The notes under the pieces: model-generated
The model's database searches: none
Seen by the model: only the letters and a program-made list of their open reading frames with translations
Told to the model about the DNA's origin: nothing
DNA from: Dirofilaria immitis
Lineage: Eukaryota > Nematoda > Chromadorea > Rhabditida > Onchocercidae
Length of the DNA stretch: 64,000 nucleotides
Direction of reading: 5' to 3'
Assembly: GCA_024305405.1 (NCBI GenBank)
Contig: JAKNDB010000068.1
Location: 3,100,501-3,164,500, forward strand
Translations under genes and position numbers: made by a program
Part shown: piece by piece, positions 60,550 through 64,000 of the stretch
Position numbering within the stretch: position 1 is the first letter of the stretch
How the letters are laid out: each line of letters begins with the position of its first letter

Positions 60550-63500
60550 CTAAAAGATACTTACACATTCCGGAGTCGATCTCGTGAGAAATTTTAGCTA
60601 TAAATATGTTAATGAATAAGCAATTAACAAGCAAATAATATACAACATTTTGTATTACTGATTTCCAAAATAGCATTCTTTGACTGTTCAGTAATTCATG
60701 ATAAAGATTGATAAAGTCAACCGTTTAACTTTAGTTGACACCTTATTGTATACTATTCTTTCAGAATATATCTGATTTGATCAGAGTAACAACATATTCA
60801 AGTGAATTAGCAAGAGATATTTATGAAAATTCATAAAAGCGTTAAATTAAACATACATTGAATTGTGGCAATAATGGTTGACGATCCATACTGAACGGTG
60901 AAATATCATTATAATCTTTCTGACGTATAAAATTTGTTAAAACTTGCAGCATTGGACCGGCACGATCCAATGGAACTGCATGGCCTGCACCCTACAATAA
61001 TAGATGATTCAATATAATCGATTTTTTTAATCACTTGTCCAATTTATATAAAACAGGCTTGACTGTAAACGAAAGTAGTTGGAACCTTTTGAAGAAGCAA
61101 TTAAGAAGTTTCGGATTGAAAAATGATAGCATTCAGTACAGTAAACATAAATATGGCAGATACATTGCGTTTTCAAGTGAACTTTTTGCGATAAATGATC
61201 TTCTAAGTTTTAATTTTCTCGGATATTGTTGCTTTGTTTTAATTTTTTAGAATCAATTTCGAAAATTATGAATTAGTATAATAATCCAACCTTAAAAGTA
61301 ATCAAGTCGATCGTTGTCCCATCTTTCTCAAAGCGCTTCATATAACCACCAACTTGTGGCGCTAGTTGCATGCCTAATTGGTATAGCCATACTTTTTTAT
61401 CACTTATGCTCTAAAACATTCTATAATTCAATACGCTTTGTTCAAATTAGATGACTAATAATTCTTATCTAAACCAGAAAAGATTTATTGTATTCCTTAA
61501 AACCGAGCCAGGAAAAATTATTGGTATTCTTTAAATTATCTTTTTTAATTTGATTCACAACGTGAAATTCGCTTCCACTATTTTTTTAAATGAATCATAA
61601 AATTACGTTTAAAATCCACTAATGATAGTCCAGCAATGGATTTTAAGGACGTATATATATAACCAGGAGCAGAAGCCGCCTTCACAGTTTTCATGGATTC
61701 ATTAAGACTTTTTCGGCACCTATACACATTATCCTACTGATCATGATAGATATATTCCATCCACAGTTTGATATAGTTATTAATCTTTTCTAATATATAA
61801 TTTCTTTCCAAACAAACTTACCATACTGTTAGATTTTGCAAATTTTTCAATAAACCATTCAACATGTAGAAAGTTACATACAGCATCCAAATCACCATTA
61901 TAGATAAGCGTACGTAACGGATAATTACTATCGAATAATTGTTGGAAAAATTGCGCTGTATCGTTGTACAAACTCATGTAAACGTGGCCAATATTTGGGC
62001 TATGGAAAATATTCAATAAATAATTTACTGAAAAATAATAATTATTATTAATCGCCGATTTTTTCCTGTTTCGATAATGAATCATACAGCTATTTCTAAC
62101 TATCACCATAATTGGATGCAATGCTTATCAGGTGAAATAGAATTTACTTGCAGTCTTGATACGATGGAATATAACTTGGTATATGAAGAGCACTACAAAC
62201 GTAGGCCTGGTTGAGATATTTGGTGATACTATTGGCCATATAACACGGGAAATCGTCAAGTGCATCAGTTGAAGATGCATAAATAGTTCGTAGCTATAGT
62301 GGATATATAAAGATAAGGAACAATGATATCTTTAGAAATTACAAAATATGAAGACATGAATGTTCTGAAATTTCAAATTCTCCACATATTTCTCGATTAA
62401 TCGCCATAGGCTGGATAAATCGAATAAATGTCAAAAAAAAAAAGAGCCAAATTTCCTTATTCCTACCATACTATAGTTTATGTTCCTTTAGTCGGATGAT
62501 TTGTACTACTTTATTTATAAATTCATCAATGCCTAAAAATTACTTTTTTCAAATTTTTTCAAAAATTAAAAATAAAAAATTAACCCAAAAAAATTAATAA
62601 TATTAATATATGACAAAAAAATTTATAGCCAAACATATATCTGTTTTAAACATAAAAAAACAAATCGGTCCTTCCGTGTGCGCAATGCCAACTTTAGCTT
62701 GCGGTAGTCGCAGATTTCAAAATTCCTTTATTAAAGAAGTCGATGCATTATATAGCGAATGCTGTTGCTGATAACTATGCGTCAAGAGCACTTCTCGATA
62801 GCAATCTTGATGCAAATTATATACATCGTTTCTGAAAATGATGGTATTTATGCCGCATTAATCTAGGAACAAATGAATAATGCTAAATAGTATCCAGTTA
62901 TTAAAAGTAACGCAAAAAAATTGTACATTAATTGGAAGGAACAACTCCGTATAAGAAAAAACGTTATTCATGTTATAAGCCATAATAAATGAAATTCAAA
63001 AACAATCTTTTGCATTAAAAATAACGATAAATACTTATGTGAAATTAATAATTTTCAGAATTACAAAAAGAGATTGGTTATAGCAACAATATTTGCTGTT
63101 TTTAAGTGAAATACAAATTAATTTCATATAAACATAACTTCAAAAAAGACAAACATTGATTTTTTATCCACAGAAATTTATAAAAGAGATCAATAAGTAA
63201 TTCTGCACACGTCTGATTCACACCTGGCTTCGGCACCGGTCTCCTTTTGGTATTGATATTAATATAGTCATCAAATGTACACTTCATCGTTGGTTTACCA
63301 TCGTATTGCTGTGGACAACACTGTTGCAATTCATCCCAAAGTCTTAAAAAGAGTAAGAGAAGATTCTATTAAAATTAAAACTAATCTGTTCACTTTTCTA
63401 AATTCTAGCACAATTACTAACTTGTACGCCTAATTATATATATATATATATATATGAACAAGAATATTTCAAAGATTCCACATTTCAAACGATTCATATG

Positions 63501-64000
63501 AAATAAACTTTTATTTTCAAAAGAAACAAAATAATACTTTTTACCGTAGAAACCATGGAAATATAAATAATCGAAAACTGTATGAGCCTAAAATATAACA
63601 TTAATTACTTTCAAAAATTTTAAGGAATAAATTTCATTCCCTTATTGACTTGCTTTCTTTTCAATTCTAAATCTAGCTAAAATTAATTCCCACTAGGTAT
63701 GCTTTTTTAGATCCAAAAATTTTATCTCCTAGATACTTCAAATTATTGGAAAATTGGGAAAATCAGAGAAAAAAGCAAAAAAATTGTCGCTGAAATCACG
63801 AGAACCAGAAAATCAGAGAATTCAATGATTTCTTTGTATTTTATTTCATAGGACTGGGTATATATTGTACGCGCATATTTTACTGTATAATGTAAGATGT
63901 TAGTTAAAATTGTCGCCTTTGTCTATGAGCTGTACTTTCCCACACGCTAACAAACACCCTATTCCTTATAATCAACTGTACAAGGATCCATCCTCCACCC
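60550..64000 (-). CDS. Serine carboxypeptidase C (S10 family), 3' part; continues past the window
   Basis: Sister copy of gene A. Exons seen: 63538-63587, 63172-63342 (QQCCPQQYDGKP), from 62831 (NDVYNLHQDCYRE), 62148-62293, 61822-61999 (Asp in [11 protein letters not shown]), 61291-61373, 60857-60991 (His in [12 protein letters not shown]) and 60550-60597. Exon sizes match A exactly where both are clear. The exons with GGPGCSS and GESYAG are not in the window. In the exon from 62831 an in-frame TGA stands at 62717-62719, in the part matching the Gln-rich stretch of A; an earlier GTGCTC donor in phase after CYRE would bypass it. A dispersed repeat is inserted in the next intron upstream (63785-64000), at the place where A has plain intron. 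Confidence 0.85.
60560..61001. repeat. Near-identical tract, copy 2 (pairs with 42425-42866)
   Basis: Same block in carboxypeptidase C; see copy 1. Similarity falls sharply right after the acceptor side of the His exon and after the stop-side exon. Confidence 0.9.
63785..64000. repeat. Dispersed repeat copy 2, cut by the window edge
   Basis: Matches 25350-25565 in the same orientation, with two visible substitutions. It interrupts sequence that otherwise aligns with the intron of carboxypeptidase A near 45234-45270, so it arrived in copy C after or around the duplication. Confidence 0.9.

Overview
The window looks like nuclear DNA of a nematode. It is strongly AT-rich. Its genes are broken into short exons with GT..TTTCAG-type introns. 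One gene is a nematode-style TTBK/CK1 kinase carrying SRD in place of HRD, and one is a multimodular non-ribosomal peptide synthetase (NRPS), an enzyme class that is rare in animals but known in nematodes (nrps-1, nemamide pathway of C. elegans). Intron sizes (100 to 1600 bp) and base composition would suit a clade III or filarial-like species, but that is inference.

Layout. 1-15.8 kb, minus strand: a TTBK-like kinase with a Gln/His-rich tail (982-4471), a CDK10 kinase (5465-7096) and an MTMR3/4-type myotubularin phosphatase with a C-terminal FYVE finger (9596-15808). 15.8-28 kb: gene-poor DNA with microsatellites, a 55-bp minisatellite, a tRNA-Ala-like fragment, a dispersed repeat and two unrecognised candidate genes. 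28.2-41.1 kb, plus strand: the NRPS, readable as PCP-C-A-PCP-C-PCP-C-A-PCP-C-PCP-TE, preceded by the C-terminal tip of an adenylation-like domain and an unassigned segment. About 12 kb of it lies in one exon; the only clear intron is inside the thioesterase. 42.4-64 kb, minus strand: a tandem array of three secreted serine carboxypeptidases (S10). Copies A (42.4-47.7) and C (60.6 to beyond the edge) are sisters, share a near-identical tract that includes an intron, and flank a divergent copy B (48.4-55.3) whose nucleophile serine is glycine. A 1.6-kb tandem duplication of the B promoter and first exon lies between B and C.

Reading frames. The NRPS frame changes about 22 times. Nearly every change is repaired by one missing base, usually in an A or T run, and no independent nonsense codon is needed. 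The same kind of one-base loss breaks conserved exons of the kinase, CDK10, myotubularin and carboxypeptidase genes. The simplest explanation is uncorrected homopolymer errors in a long-read-type assembly, so the NRPS is probably intact in the organism.

The NRPS has four condensation and five carrier domains but only two full adenylation domains, so at least two carriers must be loaded in trans or by reuse of an A domain. The three 5' genes are housekeeping signalling genes with no evident link to it. A link between the NRPS and the secreted carboxypeptidases is only a possibility from adjacency.
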